A stretch of 9,898 nucleotides of DNA from Bacillota bacterium (GCA_023415335.1 JAEZLD010000198.1:1-9898); one strand, 5' to 3'. Shown: positions 1 through 6,746, counted from the stretch's first letter. Notes: generated from the letters alone by a model not told the origin. A program made the numbers and translations.

Positions 1-32
1 TTTTAGCATATTGTATCAGTAATATAGACTGG

Positions 33-48
33 TTTTTATGCATAAAAA
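33..48. repeat. 16-bp perfect AT-rich palindrome upstream of the decayed aminotransferase gene
   Basis: The two 8-base arms TTTTTATG and CATAAAAA form a perfect palindrome with no spacer. It lies about 48 bases before the start codon of the broken aminotransferase gene, in very AT-rich sequence. It could be an old operator or the remnant of a terminator. An AT-rich palindrome of this size can also arise by chance, and no clear -35/-10 pair accompanies it. Confidence 0.25.
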
Positions 49-95
49 ATATTATAAATTTTTTTAATATCATATGAATGCAAAGGGGAACTGGT

Positions 96-944
96 ATGGA
101 TGTATGTTTTTACACTCCTGTAAGGGAGTATAATAACCGAAAAAAGAATTTGACAGTGCAGTATCTAATGTCATGAAGTATGGAAGCTTTATTTTGGGTA
201 AAGAGGTAAAGCAGCAGGAATTGTACCCATACATCTTTTCAACCAGATGGCAGCTATGGACAGAATAATGAAAATAGCCTCATTATATAATCTCAATGTT
301 TTGGAGGATGCTGCCCAGGCCTTTGGAACGAGATGGAGAGGGAAAACATGCGGGCACCATTGGAGATATATGCGTGTTTTCATTTTTTCCCACAAAAACC
401 CTTGGAGGATATGGAGATGGAGGTATGATTGTTACAAATATCAGGGTGATATATGAAAAATCACTTTGTTACAGGGTTCATGGTGCCTCATCAAAATACT
501 ACTATGACTACCTGGGTTACAACTCAAGATTAGATGAGCTACAGGCGGCCATACTTAATGTAAAGCTTAAATATATAGATCAATCAATTGAAAAGAGAAG
601 GAAGATAGCTACTTTGTACATGGAGCATCTTAGAGACTGCCCAGGTATAAGAATGCCTACTGTAAAGTGGCCCCACCAGAGTGTTTACTATGTATTCAAC
701 ATTCTGGCAGATAAAAGGGATGCTCTGCGCAATGTCCTTAAAAAACAATATAGGCTATAGCATATACTACCCTATTCCCCTGCATCTGCAAAAGTGCTTC
801 AGCTATCTTGGGTGTAAGCAGGGAGACTTCCCAGTGGCAGAAAGCATTTCAAGGCAGATACTTGCCCTTCCCATATATCCAGAGCTTGTTTCAGATGAGG
901 TTGAGTACGTATGCCAAACCATACACCGTTTTTACTTGTTATAA
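96..944 (+). pseudogene. Decayed DegT/DnrJ/EryC1/StrS-family PLP-dependent sugar aminotransferase
   Basis: Members of this family transfer an amino group to keto-sugar nucleotides for surface polysaccharide or glycan synthesis, using pyridoxal phosphate. Recognisable blocks follow the family order: MDVCFYTPVREYN and KYGSFILGKEV at the N-terminus, IVPIHLFNQ, VLEDAAQAFG, the cofactor-lysine block FSFFPTKTLGGYGDGG, GYNSRLDELQAAIL, and the C-terminal YYPIPLHLQ and LALPIYPEL. These blocks fall in different frames: frame 3 from 96, frame 2 from about 143, frame 1 from about 213, frame 2 from about 353, and frame 3 from 747 to the TAA at 942-944. In addition, roughly 85-90 residues expected between GKEV and IVPIHL are missing (estimated from the family), which removes the cofactor phosphate-binding region. 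AAAGGGG at 82-88 still sits before ATG 96. Three of the frame changes lie at short A or G runs, but the large deletion argues for real decay. No sugar-biosynthesis neighbour is in the window. Confidence 0.9.
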
Positions 945-951
945 AATTTTC

Positions 952-980
952 TTGCAATTTTTATAAATACTTGTGATAAT
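952..980 (+). promoter_or_regulatory. Predicted sigma-70-type promoter of the COG2426 gene
   Basis: TTGCAA (952-957) and GATAAT (975-980) are separated by 17 bases. A TGn extended -10 element (TGT, 972-974) directly precedes the -10. The start codon follows about 70 bases downstream. Placement after the pseudogene stop and before an isolated gene supports it. Confidence 0.5.
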
Positions 981-1048
981 ATACATTGTTGCTTATTTAG
1001 GTATACACAAAGGATGAAAACTGTAAAAATAACATAGGAGTGATATAT

Positions 1049-1537
1049 ATGCAGAGCATTTTTAATTTCTTCTCTTTTTTAGGGAGGGAAGGAGCACTTT
1101 TTATAGTATCCATGATTCCGCTTATTGAACTAAGAGGTTCCATACTGCTTGGTGCAGCCATGAAGATGAACTGGCTGAGCGTATATATAATATGCGTTAT
1201 AGGAAACCTGATACCCGTACCATTTATAGTGCTTTTCGGAAAAAAACTTATAGGGTGGCTGAAAACCACAAGGCTGCTTTCTGGTCTTACACATAAAATC
1301 GAAGCAAAGCTTATGAAAAAAGCTGACAAGGTAACAAAGTATTCCCTCATAGGCCTGTGTCTTTTCGTAGCTGTTCCTCTTCCAGGAACAGGGGCATGGT
1401 CTGGTGCAGCCATAGCAGCACTTCTTGATATGAGAGTAAAGCATGCCTTCATCTCCATAACCCTCGGGATACTCATTGCCGGAGTCATTATGACCATTGG
1501 CTCATACGGCTTGTGGAATGTAATCTGGATGCTTTAA
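1049..1537 (+). CDS. COG2426-family small membrane protein ('small multi-drug export protein')
   Basis: The product is a 162-residue integral membrane protein matching what I know of the COG2426 / Sm_multidrug_ex family. The family name suggests drug export, but its function is poorly established, so the substrate is unknown. Visible hallmarks are IPLIELRG (residues 23-30) at the end of the first hydrophobic segment, and VPLPGTGAWSGA (109-120) in the third. There are about four hydrophobic stretches: 15-37, 42-63, 98-126 and 132-157. A lysine-rich loop (about 65-97) lies between the second and third and is probably cytoplasmic. ATG 1049 is chosen because AGGAG (1036-1040) lies 8 bases before it; an in-frame GTG at 1040 overlaps that ribosome binding site and is unlikely to be used. 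The gene is monocistronic, with its own predicted promoter and an intrinsic terminator 20 bases after the stop. Length is normal for the family. Confidence 0.88.
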   Translation: MQSIFNFFSFLGREGALFIVSMIPLIELRGSILLGAAMKMNWLSVYIICVIGNLIPVPFIVLFGKKLIGWLKTTRLLSGLTHKIEAKLMKKADKVTKYSLIGLCLFVAVPLPGTGAWSGAAIAALLDMRVKHAFISITLGILIAGVIMTIGSYGLWNVIWML

Positions 1538-1556
1538 TACTAAATAATAGTTCCAT

Positions 1557-1595
1557 ACACCCAAATACCATTTATTATGGTCTTGGGTGTTTTTT
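1557..1595 (+). terminator. Intrinsic terminator after the COG2426 gene
   Basis: ACACCCAA (1557-1564) pairs with TTGGGTGT (1583-1590), and ACCA (1567-1570) pairs with TGGT (1578-1581). A small internal loop separates the two helices and the apical loop has 7 bases. A T-run extends to 1595. It lies 20 bases past the stop codon. Confidence 0.85.
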
Positions 1596-1622
1596 ACACT
1601 TTACCAAATTAATGCATAAAAT

Positions 1623-1638
1623 TTTTAACGTTTTAACG
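1623..1638 (+). repeat. Two tandem copies of TTTTAACG just upstream of a -35 box
   Basis: TTTTAACG occurs twice back to back (1623-1630 and 1631-1638), ending one base before the TTGACA of the next promoter. An 8-bp direct repeat in this place could be a regulator binding site. This is inference from position only, and the repeat is short. Confidence 0.35.
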
Positions 1639-1639
1639 C

Positions 1640-1669
1640 TTGACAATCAATGTATCCTTGATGTACAAT
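1640..1669 (+). promoter_or_regulatory. Strong predicted sigma-70-type promoter of the small membrane protein gene
   Basis: A consensus TTGACA (1640-1645) and TACAAT (1664-1669) are 18 bases apart. The spacer contains a short inverted repeat, ATCAA (1646-1650) and TTGAT (1658-1662), that could be an operator. The ribosome binding site of the 88-residue ORF follows at about 1686-1693. This is the best -35 match in the window. Confidence 0.7.
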
Positions 1670-1702
1670 CTAAACAATAAATTTTGAAAGGGGTAGGTTG
1701 AT

Positions 1703-1969
1703 ATGTTCAAGCCATTTAATACAACATCATATGCTAACTTTGCTGGTTGTACAAGTATGCCGGCTGTTTGCACCTGCCCTGAAAATAATACCGCAATAAT
1801 TATGGACGTCACTCTAGTGATGTCCATTTTTGTTATTAGTCTATGCCTAGTAAGCCTAATTATGGTCATATACCCCATAATTCTTCTAGTCATAATAATA
1901 TACATGTTTGGAAACATATATATAACAAATATCAATAAACTTCGACTAAAAGAGCTACGCTGTACTTAA
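1703..1969 (+). CDS. Uncharacterised small cysteine-containing membrane protein (88 aa)
   Basis: I do not recognise this gene. The reading frame starts at ATG 1703, preceded by GAAAGGGGTAGG, and lies between a consensus promoter and a strong terminator, which supports its being expressed. The N-terminal 30 residues are polar with Cys16, Cys23 and Cys25 (a CxC pair). Residues 32-74 are almost wholly hydrophobic, enough for one long or two short membrane helices around Pro58. The last 14 residues hold Lys79, Arg81, Lys83 and Arg86. By the positive-inside rule the tail should be cytoplasmic. It could be a small membrane peptide, a stress or toxin-like peptide, or a precursor peptide; no modification or export gene is adjacent. 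Codon choice in the hydrophobic part is rich in CTA and ATA, unlike the neighbouring liv genes. That leaves room for doubt, because AT-rich non-coding DNA also yields hydrophobic translations. A terminator-like hairpin sits inside the frame at 1802-1831. Confidence 0.5.
   Translation: MFKPFNTTSYANFAGCTSMPAVCTCPENNTAIIMDVTLVMSIFVISLCLVSLIMVIYPIILLVIIIYMFGNIYITNINKLRLKELRCT
1802..1831 (+). promoter_or_regulatory. Terminator-like hairpin inside the small-protein ORF (possible attenuator)
   Basis: ATGGACGTCACT (1802-1813) pairs with AGTGATGTCCAT (1816-1827), with a single G-U wobble and a tight loop. The run TTTTT (1827-1831) follows at once. This is the form of an intrinsic terminator, yet it lies 33 codons into the 88-codon frame. 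It could end a fraction of transcripts, giving a short RNA of about 155 nt counted from the predicted promoter, or it could be chance structure in coding sequence. Confidence 0.45.
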
Positions 1970-1985
1970 ATTAATTTATGCTGTC

Positions 1986-2019
1986 AGCGGTCCTGCTACT
2001 TTTAGCAGGGCCGTTTTTT
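1986..2019 (+). terminator. Strong intrinsic terminator before the liv operon
   Basis: CGGTCCTGCTA (1988-1998) pairs with TAGCAGGGCCG (2003-2013), with one T-G wobble and a 4-base CTTT loop, followed by six T (2014-2019). It separates the small-protein transcript from livJ, so the liv operon needs its own promoter. Confidence 0.9.
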
Positions 2020-2029
2020 ATGATATTTT

Positions 2030-2064
2030 ATTCCGCACAAACCCGGGGAGCTGTGGAATACAAT
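2030..2064 (+). promoter_or_regulatory. Possible livJ promoter region with an interrupted inverted repeat
   Basis: Between the upstream terminator and the livJ ribosome binding site there is a dyad. ATTCC (2030-2034) matches GGAAT (2055-2059), and ACA (2037-2039) matches TGT (2052-2054), with two extra bases in the left arm. TACAAT (2059-2064) is the best -10 candidate, but no good -35 lies 16-18 bases upstream. If that -10 is real, the dyad would cover the -35 and spacer, as an operator or activator site might. No CodY-like box is visible. Confidence 0.3.
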
Positions 2065-2096
2065 ATACACAATAATAATGAAAAGGAGTTTTTGAA

Positions 2097-3245
2097 ATGA
2101 AGAAATTATTTAGTTTAGTATTAGCATTAGTAATGCTTGCAGCAGTTTTCACAGGCTGCGGAAACCAGAAATCATCATCTGATGGACAAACATTGGTTAT
2201 CGGCGGAAGCGGCCCTCTCACTGGGGATTATGCCACCTATGGCGTCTCAGTAAAGCAGGGTGCCGAGCTAGCTGTTAAGGAAATCAATGAGGCTGGCGGA
2301 GTAAACGGGATCAAGCTTGAAGTAAAATATGAGGATGACCAGGCAGATCCAACAGCGGCAGTAAGTGCCTATGCAACCCTTATGGACGCAGGAATGAAGG
2401 TATCCTTAGGTGGAGTTACCAGCGGTGCCTGCATTGCAGTTACAGAAGAAGCTAAAAAGGATGGAATCCTCATGCTGACCCCATCAGGCTCACAAAAGGA
2501 ATGCACGCAGTATGACAACTGCTTCCGGGTGTGCTTTACAGACCCTGACCAGGGAACTTATGCAGCAGATTTTATCAAGGACAACAACGTAGCACAAAAG
2601 GTAGCTGTCATCTATGACAAATCCAATGACTACTCTTCCGGAATCACTACAAACTTCCTTAAGCAAGCAGAGGCAAAGGGACTTACAGTTGTAACCACAC
2701 AGGCCTTCACAGATCAGTCTAAGACAGACTTTACTGTACAGCTTCAGGCTGTTAAGGATTCAGGAGCAGACCTGGTATTTCTTCCAATCTATGCACAGGA
2801 AGCAGCCTACATTCTTACCCAGGCACAGAAAACAGGTCTTCAGACTACCTTCTTCGGATGTGACGGACTTGATGGAATCTTAGAGAAAATAGGTTCAGAC
2901 AACCTTTCAGCAACAGAGGGAGTAATGCTTCTGACACCATTTGCTGCAGATGCTGCTGATGAGAAGACAAAGTCATTTGTTTCTGCATACAAGTCAGCCT
3001 ACAACTCAACCCCAGACCAGTTCGCAGCAGATGGCTATGATGCAGTATATACCATAGCAGCAGCCCTTAAGGAAGCAGGTGTTACTGACATCAGCGCAAA
3101 GGACCTCAATGAGAAGCTGATTGCAGCCATGACCAAGATCAAGGTTGAAGGTGTTACAGGCTCCATGACCTGGAGTGCTGACGGCGAACCAACAAAGTCA
3201 GCAACAGCAGTTAAGATAGTAAATGGTGCATATGTTGCATATTAA
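2097..3245 (+). CDS. livJ: Branched-chain amino acid ABC transporter substrate-binding lipoprotein
   Basis: This is the extracellular binding component that captures branched-chain or related hydrophobic amino acids and passes them to the LivHM permease. The 382-residue product begins with a lipoprotein signal peptide: MKK, a hydrophobic core (residues 4-18), then the lipobox FTGC with Cys21 as the predicted lipid anchor. A Ser-rich linker follows. The mature protein shows the type I periplasmic-binding fold pattern: IGGSGPLTGDYATYG near residue 36, ELAVKEINEAGGVNG, KYEDDQADPTAAV, GGVTSGACIAVTEEA and ILMLTPSGS in the ligand-pocket region, and DQFAADGYDAVYTIA near the C-terminus. ATG 2097 is preceded by AAAAGGAG with 8-base spacing. 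It is the first gene of livJHMGF, and a large hairpin separates it from livH. Length is usual for Gram-positive LivJ. The exact ligand cannot be told from sequence; related importers carry other amino acids, amides or urea. Confidence 0.93.
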   Translation: MKKLFSLVLALVMLAAVFTGCGNQKSSSDGQTLVIGGSGPLTGDYATYGVSVKQGAELAVKEINEAGGVNGIKLEVKYEDDQADPTAAVSAYATLMDAGMKVSLGGVTSGACIAVTEEAKKDGILMLTPSGSQKECTQYDNCFRVCFTDPDQGTYAADFIKDNNVAQKVAVIYDKSNDYSSGITTNFLKQAEAKGLTVVTTQAFTDQSKTDFTVQLQAVKDSGADLVFLPIYAQEAAYILTQAQKTGLQTTFFGCDGLDGILEKIGSDNLSATEGVMLLTPFAADAADEKTKSFVSAYKSAYNSTPDQFAADGYDAVYTIAAALKEAGVTDISAKDLNEKLIAAMTKIKVEGVTGSMTWSADGEPTKSATAVKIVNGAYVAY

Positions 3246-3252
3246 TATAGAT

Positions 3253-3302
3253 TCAGATGCTTTAAGCAGAGACAGGGTTCTCTGCTTAAGCAATGCATCT
3301 GA
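3253..3302 (+). promoter_or_regulatory. Large intercistronic stem-loop between livJ and livH
   Basis: TCAGATGC (3253-3260) pairs with GCATCTGA (3295-3302). Inside it TTAAGCAGAGA (3262-3272) pairs with TCTCTGCTTAA (3279-3289), leaving a 6-base loop and a small asymmetric interior loop. No T-run follows, and the livH ribosome binding site starts about 5 bases later, so it is not a classic terminator. By analogy with other binding-protein operons, it may protect the upstream livJ mRNA or limit expression of the downstream genes. Confidence 0.7.
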
Positions 3303-3317
3303 TATGAGGTGATAATA

Positions 3318-4193
3318 ATGACTTTTTTATCCAATATTATAAGTGGATTAAGCCTTGGCAGCATATATGCATTAATAGCCCTTGGCTATACAATGGTATA
3401 CGGGATTGCTAAAATGCTTAACTTTGCCCATGGCGACATTATAATGGTAGGGGCTTATACAGTTATAGTAGCTGCTGCGTCACTCAGACTCCCGGTATGG
3501 GTTACAATAGCTTTAAGTATCCTATGCTGCACGGTTCTTGGAATGCTCATAGAGCGTATTGCATATAAGCCTTTAAGGAAATCCCCTCCTCTGGCTGTGC
3601 TGATTACAGCCATAGGAGTAAGCTACTTCCTTCAGAGCCTTGCACTGCTCATATTTGGTTCAAACCAGAGAAGCTTCCCAAATATAATATCCATACCAGC
3701 TATAAGGACAGGCTCTCTCGTTATCAGCGGGCAGTCAGCTGCAACCTTGGCAGTAACCATTGTCCTTATGGTAGTAGTAAATCTTTTCATATATAAAACC
3801 CGGCTTGGAAAAGCCATGAGGGCGGTTTCCGAGGATAAGGATGCCGCTGAGCTTATGGGGATAAGCGTAAACAAAACCATAACCATGACCTTTGCAATCG
3901 GTTCCGGACTTGCTGCAGTAGCAGGCCTATTCTTTGGCAGTACATATGGCTTTATTGGACCATATTCAGGCTCCATGCCAGGAATAAAGGCCTTTGTGGC
4001 AGCCGTATTCGGAGGCATAGGCTCAATCCCCGGTGCCATAGTCGGCGGCATCCTGATGGGTATAATTGAAAACCTATCCAAAGCCTATATATCCACAGAG
4101 CTGTCAGATGCCATTGTATTTTCAGTGCTTATAATAGTACTTCTGGTAAAGCCCACCGGACTGTTAGGCAAGAAAATACGTGAGAAAGTGTAG
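3318..4193 (+). CDS. livH: Branched-chain amino acid ABC transporter permease LivH
   Basis: This is one of the two membrane permeases that form the translocation path for the amino acid delivered by LivJ. The 291-residue protein shows the LivH signature GLSLGSIYALIALGYTMVYG (residues 10-29) followed by LNFAHGD (34-40). The cytoplasmic stretch AMRAVSEDKDAAELMGI is the expected ATPase-contact loop, and GGIGSIPGAIVGG (232-244) is the conserved C-terminal block. Multiple hydrophobic segments cover most of the chain, and length is normal for LivH. ATG 3318 is preferred because AGGTG (3307-3311) lies 6 bases upstream; the in-frame GTG at 3309 sits within that ribosome binding site. It follows livJ after a 72-base gap holding a large hairpin and precedes livM by 10 bases, so H and M are translated as neighbours. 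Confidence 0.92.
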   Translation: MTFLSNIISGLSLGSIYALIALGYTMVYGIAKMLNFAHGDIIMVGAYTVIVAAASLRLPVWVTIALSILCCTVLGMLIERIAYKPLRKSPPLAVLITAIGVSYFLQSLALLIFGSNQRSFPNIISIPAIRTGSLVISGQSAATLAVTIVLMVVVNLFIYKTRLGKAMRAVSEDKDAAELMGISVNKTITMTFAIGSGLAAVAGLFFGSTYGFIGPYSGSMPGIKAFVAAVFGGIGSIPGAIVGGILMGIIENLSKAYISTELSDAIVFSVLIIVLLVKPTGLLGKKIREKV

Positions 4194-4203
4194 GTGTAAA
4201 TAT

Positions 4204-5181
4204 ATGAAGATAAAAAAATCAACAAAAAACAATATAATCACCTACTGCCTTATGATTGTACTCTTTGCCACTGTTACAGTCATGGTTCAGACAGGAAATG
4301 CATCAAGACATATGCAGTCCATGCTGGTTCCCATCTGCATTAATATAATACTTGCAGTATCCCTTAATCTTACAATAGGAATACTGGGAGATCTTTCCTT
4401 GGGACATGCGGGCTTTATGTCAGTAGGAGCTTACAGTGGCTGTTTATTTTCCATATTTACCAAGGACATGCTTCCGTCAGCTGTACGTTTCCCACTGTCC
4501 ATGCTTGTAGGTGCAATAGTTGCAGCCCTGTTTGGTGCATTAATAGGAACTGCAGTTTTAAGGCTTAACGGTGACTATCTGGCAATAGTTACACTGGCCT
4601 TTGGCGAAATAATCAGAAGCGTAATCATTAACCTGGGCTTTACAGGAGGTGCTGCAGGACTTAAGGGAACCCCTCAGGACTCAACCTTCACCGTTGCCTT
4701 TGTAATGGTTATGATAACACTCATTGTAATACTGAACCTTATATATTCTAAACACGGACGTGCCTTTATGGCCTTAAGGGACAACAGTATCGCCGCAGAG
4801 GCCTGCGGACTGAGTATTAAACGCTATAAGCTTATAGCCTTTGTAATATCGGCAGCCTTCGCTGGAATTGCCGGTGTTATCTACGGACACAACCTCTCAA
4901 TACTTACTGCCGGAACCTTTGACTACAATATGTCCATTGAAATACTTGTTATGGTAGTCTTGGGAGGTATAGGAAGCATAAGGGGTTCTGTTATCTCAGC
5001 CATTGTTATAACCGTTCTGCCTGAAGCGTTGAGATTTATGAAGGACTACAGAATGCTTATTTACGCACTTGTGCTTATTACAGTAATGATATTCAATAGT
5101 TCGGAGAAAACAAGCCAGCTTAAAGCAAAGCTAGCACGTACATTTAAGAAAGGAAGAAAAGAGGTGGCAGCAAATGAATAA
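4204..5181 (+). CDS. livM: Branched-chain amino acid ABC transporter permease LivM
   Basis: This is the second permease subunit, pairing with LivH. The 325-residue protein starts with a short basic N-terminus (MKIKKSTKNN) and a hydrophobic segment. The family blocks follow: ILAVSLNLTIGILGDLSLGH and AGF near residues 49-71, GDYLAIVTLAFGEIIR, the cytoplasmic loop GRAFMALRDNSIAAEACGLS that should contact the ATPases, and VLGGIGSIRGSVI near the C-terminus. The tail is polar and basic (KAKLARTFKKGRKE). ATG 4204 is chosen because TAGGTG (4191-4196) gives 7-base spacing. An upstream in-frame GTG at 4180 would overlap livH and add an odd cysteine-rich leader (MRKCRCKY). The stop overlaps the livG start by 8 bases, suggesting translational coupling. 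Confidence 0.91.
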   Translation: MKIKKSTKNNIITYCLMIVLFATVTVMVQTGNASRHMQSMLVPICINIILAVSLNLTIGILGDLSLGHAGFMSVGAYSGCLFSIFTKDMLPSAVRFPLSMLVGAIVAALFGALIGTAVLRLNGDYLAIVTLAFGEIIRSVIINLGFTGGAAGLKGTPQDSTFTVAFVMVMITLIVILNLIYSKHGRAFMALRDNSIAAEACGLSIKRYKLIAFVISAAFAGIAGVIYGHNLSILTAGTFDYNMSIEILVMVVLGGIGSIRGSVISAIVITVLPEALRFMKDYRMLIYALVLITVMIFNSSEKTSQLKAKLARTFKKGRKEVAANE

Positions 5182-6016
5182 TGAAGTGATACCTAAGCCA
5201 AGTAATGCTGTCATTCCTGCCAGGGATGCAGACAAGACCCCTATATTGGAGGCCACCCAGCTAGGCATAGACTTCGGAGGGCTTACTGCTGTTGACGAAT
5301 TCTCAATCAGTGTTGGAAGGACAGAGATATGCGGGCTTATAGGTCCTAACGGGGCAGGAAAAACCACTGTATTCAACCTTTTAACCAGTGTATACCAGCC
5401 TACAAGGGGTTCTATAGTGCTTGATGGCTATCCAACCCAGGGTAAGACTCCTTCACAGGTTAACCGTATGGGAATTGCAAGAACCTTCCAGAACATCAGG
5501 CTGTTTTCTAACATGTCTGTACTGGACAATGTAAAGGTTGGTCTTCATAACCATACCAAAACAAGCCTCTTCTCCTCCATAACCCACGGCTTTGGCCACT
5601 CAAAAGCTGAGAAAAAGGCAGATGAGAAGGCCTTGGAGCTTCTAAGTGTTTTTAACATGGAGGGTATGGCAGGCTACACAGCTGGAAGCCTCCCTTATGG
5701 TGCACAAAGAAGACTTGAAATAGTACGCGCTCTAGCAACAAAGCCTGGTATACTTCTTCTAGATGAGCCTGCTGCAGGAATGAACCCCTCAGAAACCGCA
5801 GAGCTTATGGAAAACATAAGAAAAATAAGAGATACCTTCCAGATTGCAGTAATGCTTATAGAGCATGATATGAACCTGGTAATGGGAATTTGCGAGACTA
5901 TAGCCGTGCTTAATTATGGAAGGATAATAGCAAAGGGTACACCTGAGCAGATAAAGTCCAACCCTGCTGTTATTGAAGCCTATCTTGGCAAGAAGGGGGA
6001 GAATAAGAGTGCTTAA
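5174..6016 (+). CDS. livG: Branched-chain amino acid ABC transporter ATP-binding protein LivG
   Basis: This is one of two cytoplasmic ATPases that power the LivHM permease. In the 280-residue protein, Walker A is GPNGAGKTT (57-65), the Q-loop region is ARTFQNIRLF, and the ABC signature is LPYGAQRRLEI (173-183), a variant of the usual LSGGQ seen in LivG-type ATPases. Walker B is ILLLDEP (193-199) and the switch histidine is His231 in IEHD. The block DEPAAGMNPSE and the C-terminal segment NPAVIEAYLG are typical of LivG. About 22 residues precede the conserved core, slightly more than in many LivG proteins, but ATG 5174 is well supported by GAGGTGG at 5161-5167. It overlaps the end of livM by 8 bases, and livF starts inside its last codons. 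Confidence 0.93.
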   Translation: MNNEVIPKPSNAVIPARDADKTPILEATQLGIDFGGLTAVDEFSISVGRTEICGLIGPNGAGKTTVFNLLTSVYQPTRGSIVLDGYPTQGKTPSQVNRMGIARTFQNIRLFSNMSVLDNVKVGLHNHTKTSLFSSITHGFGHSKAEKKADEKALELLSVFNMEGMAGYTAGSLPYGAQRRLEIVRALATKPGILLLDEPAAGMNPSETAELMENIRKIRDTFQIAVMLIEHDMNLVMGICETIAVLNYGRIIAKGTPEQIKSNPAVIEAYLGKKGENKSA

Positions 6017-6707
6017 GGTAAACAATATAAATGTATACTATGGAAACATACATGCAATCAAGGACATCTCCTTTAATGTAAATGAGGGAGAAATCGTCTC
6101 CCTTATAGGAGCCAACGGCGCCGGCAAATCCACCACACTTAAAACAGTATCCGGCCTGCTCCGCTCCAAGACAGGAACCATTGAATTTTTAGGTAAGGAT
6201 ATCTCTAAAATTGAGGCCAACAGGCTTGTATACCAAGGCTTGGCACACGTTCCCGAGGGAAGACGAATATTTCTCCAGATGTCAGTTACAGAAAACCTTG
6301 AGATGGGTGCATACACAAAAGGAAAGCCTTCACAGGATGACCTGGATATGATATTTGAAAGATTCCCCAGGCTGAAGGAACGGCGGAATCAGGTTGCAGG
6401 TACCCTGTCCGGTGGTGAGCAGCAGATGCTGGCAATGGGACGTGCACTTATGAGCCATCCAAAGCTTATAATGCTGGATGAGCCATCAATGGGACTAGCA
6501 CCTATACTTGTTGAGCAGATATTTTCAATAATAAAGGAGCTCCACAAAACCGGCACCACAATTCTCTTAGTTGAGCAGAACGCTGAAATGGCACTTAAGG
6601 TGGCAGATAGGGCTTATGTACTTGAGTCCGGTTCCATAGTGCTTACTGGTACAGGCAAGGAGCTTGCCAACAGTGAGCAGATTAAAAAAGCCTACCTTGG
6701 AGGCTAA
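6009..6707 (+). CDS. livF: Branched-chain amino acid ABC transporter ATP-binding protein LivF
   Basis: This is the second ATPase of the importer, expected to form a heterodimer with LivG. The 232-residue protein has Walker A GANGAGKST (34-42), the LivF-typical VPEGRRIFLQMSVTENLEMGAY, signature LSGGEQQ (133-139), Walker B LIMLDEP (153-159) and the switch segment LLVEQN, which has Gln190 where LivG has His231. Gln is usual for LivF. The start is taken as GTG 6009, because AAGGGGGAG (5993-6001) lies 7 bases upstream and the resulting MLKVNNINVYYG matches family N-termini. An upstream in-frame TTG would add 12 poorly fitting residues. It overlaps livG by 8 bases and is the last gene of the operon, with a strong terminator 2 bases after its stop. 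Confidence 0.93.
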   Translation: MLKVNNINVYYGNIHAIKDISFNVNEGEIVSLIGANGAGKSTTLKTVSGLLRSKTGTIEFLGKDISKIEANRLVYQGLAHVPEGRRIFLQMSVTENLEMGAYTKGKPSQDDLDMIFERFPRLKERRNQVAGTLSGGEQQMLAMGRALMSHPKLIMLDEPSMGLAPILVEQIFSIIKELHKTGTTILLVEQNAEMALKVADRAYVLESGSIVLTGTGKELANSEQIKKAYLGG

Positions 6708-6709
6708 TA

Positions 6710-6746
6710 AAAGGCCGTCAGAAAAACTTCTGATGGCCTTTGTTTT
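6710..6746. terminator. Bidirectional intrinsic terminator between convergent transcription units
   Basis: A 14-bp stem (6710-6723 with 6728-6741, one G-U pair) has a 4-base AAAC loop. On the plus strand it is followed by GTTTTT and ends the liv operon. On the minus strand the stem is followed by a T-rich tract (TTTATTA), so it can also end the operon that reaches its last stop at 6755. Confidence 0.88.

Noticed and set aside
997..1497. Long open frame on the minus strand opposite the COG2426 gene
   Set aside because: It is the antisense shadow of a clearly recognised plus-strand membrane protein with its own ribosome binding site and terminator; its translation shows no family features.
1633..1935. 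Minus-strand frame of about 100 codons opposite the small membrane protein gene
   Set aside because: It would run through the plus-strand promoter region, and its translation looks random. The plus-strand frame has a promoter, a ribosome binding site and a terminator in the right order.
3253..3302. The livJ-livH hairpin as an intrinsic terminator
   Set aside because: No T-run follows the stem, and a well-placed livH ribosome binding site lies directly downstream in the same operon.
2097..6707. A urea (urt) or other amino-acid importer instead of a liv system
   Set aside because: Urt binding proteins are usually longer and urt operons sit near urease genes, which are absent. The sequence blocks fit LivJHMGF, though the exact ligand stays open.
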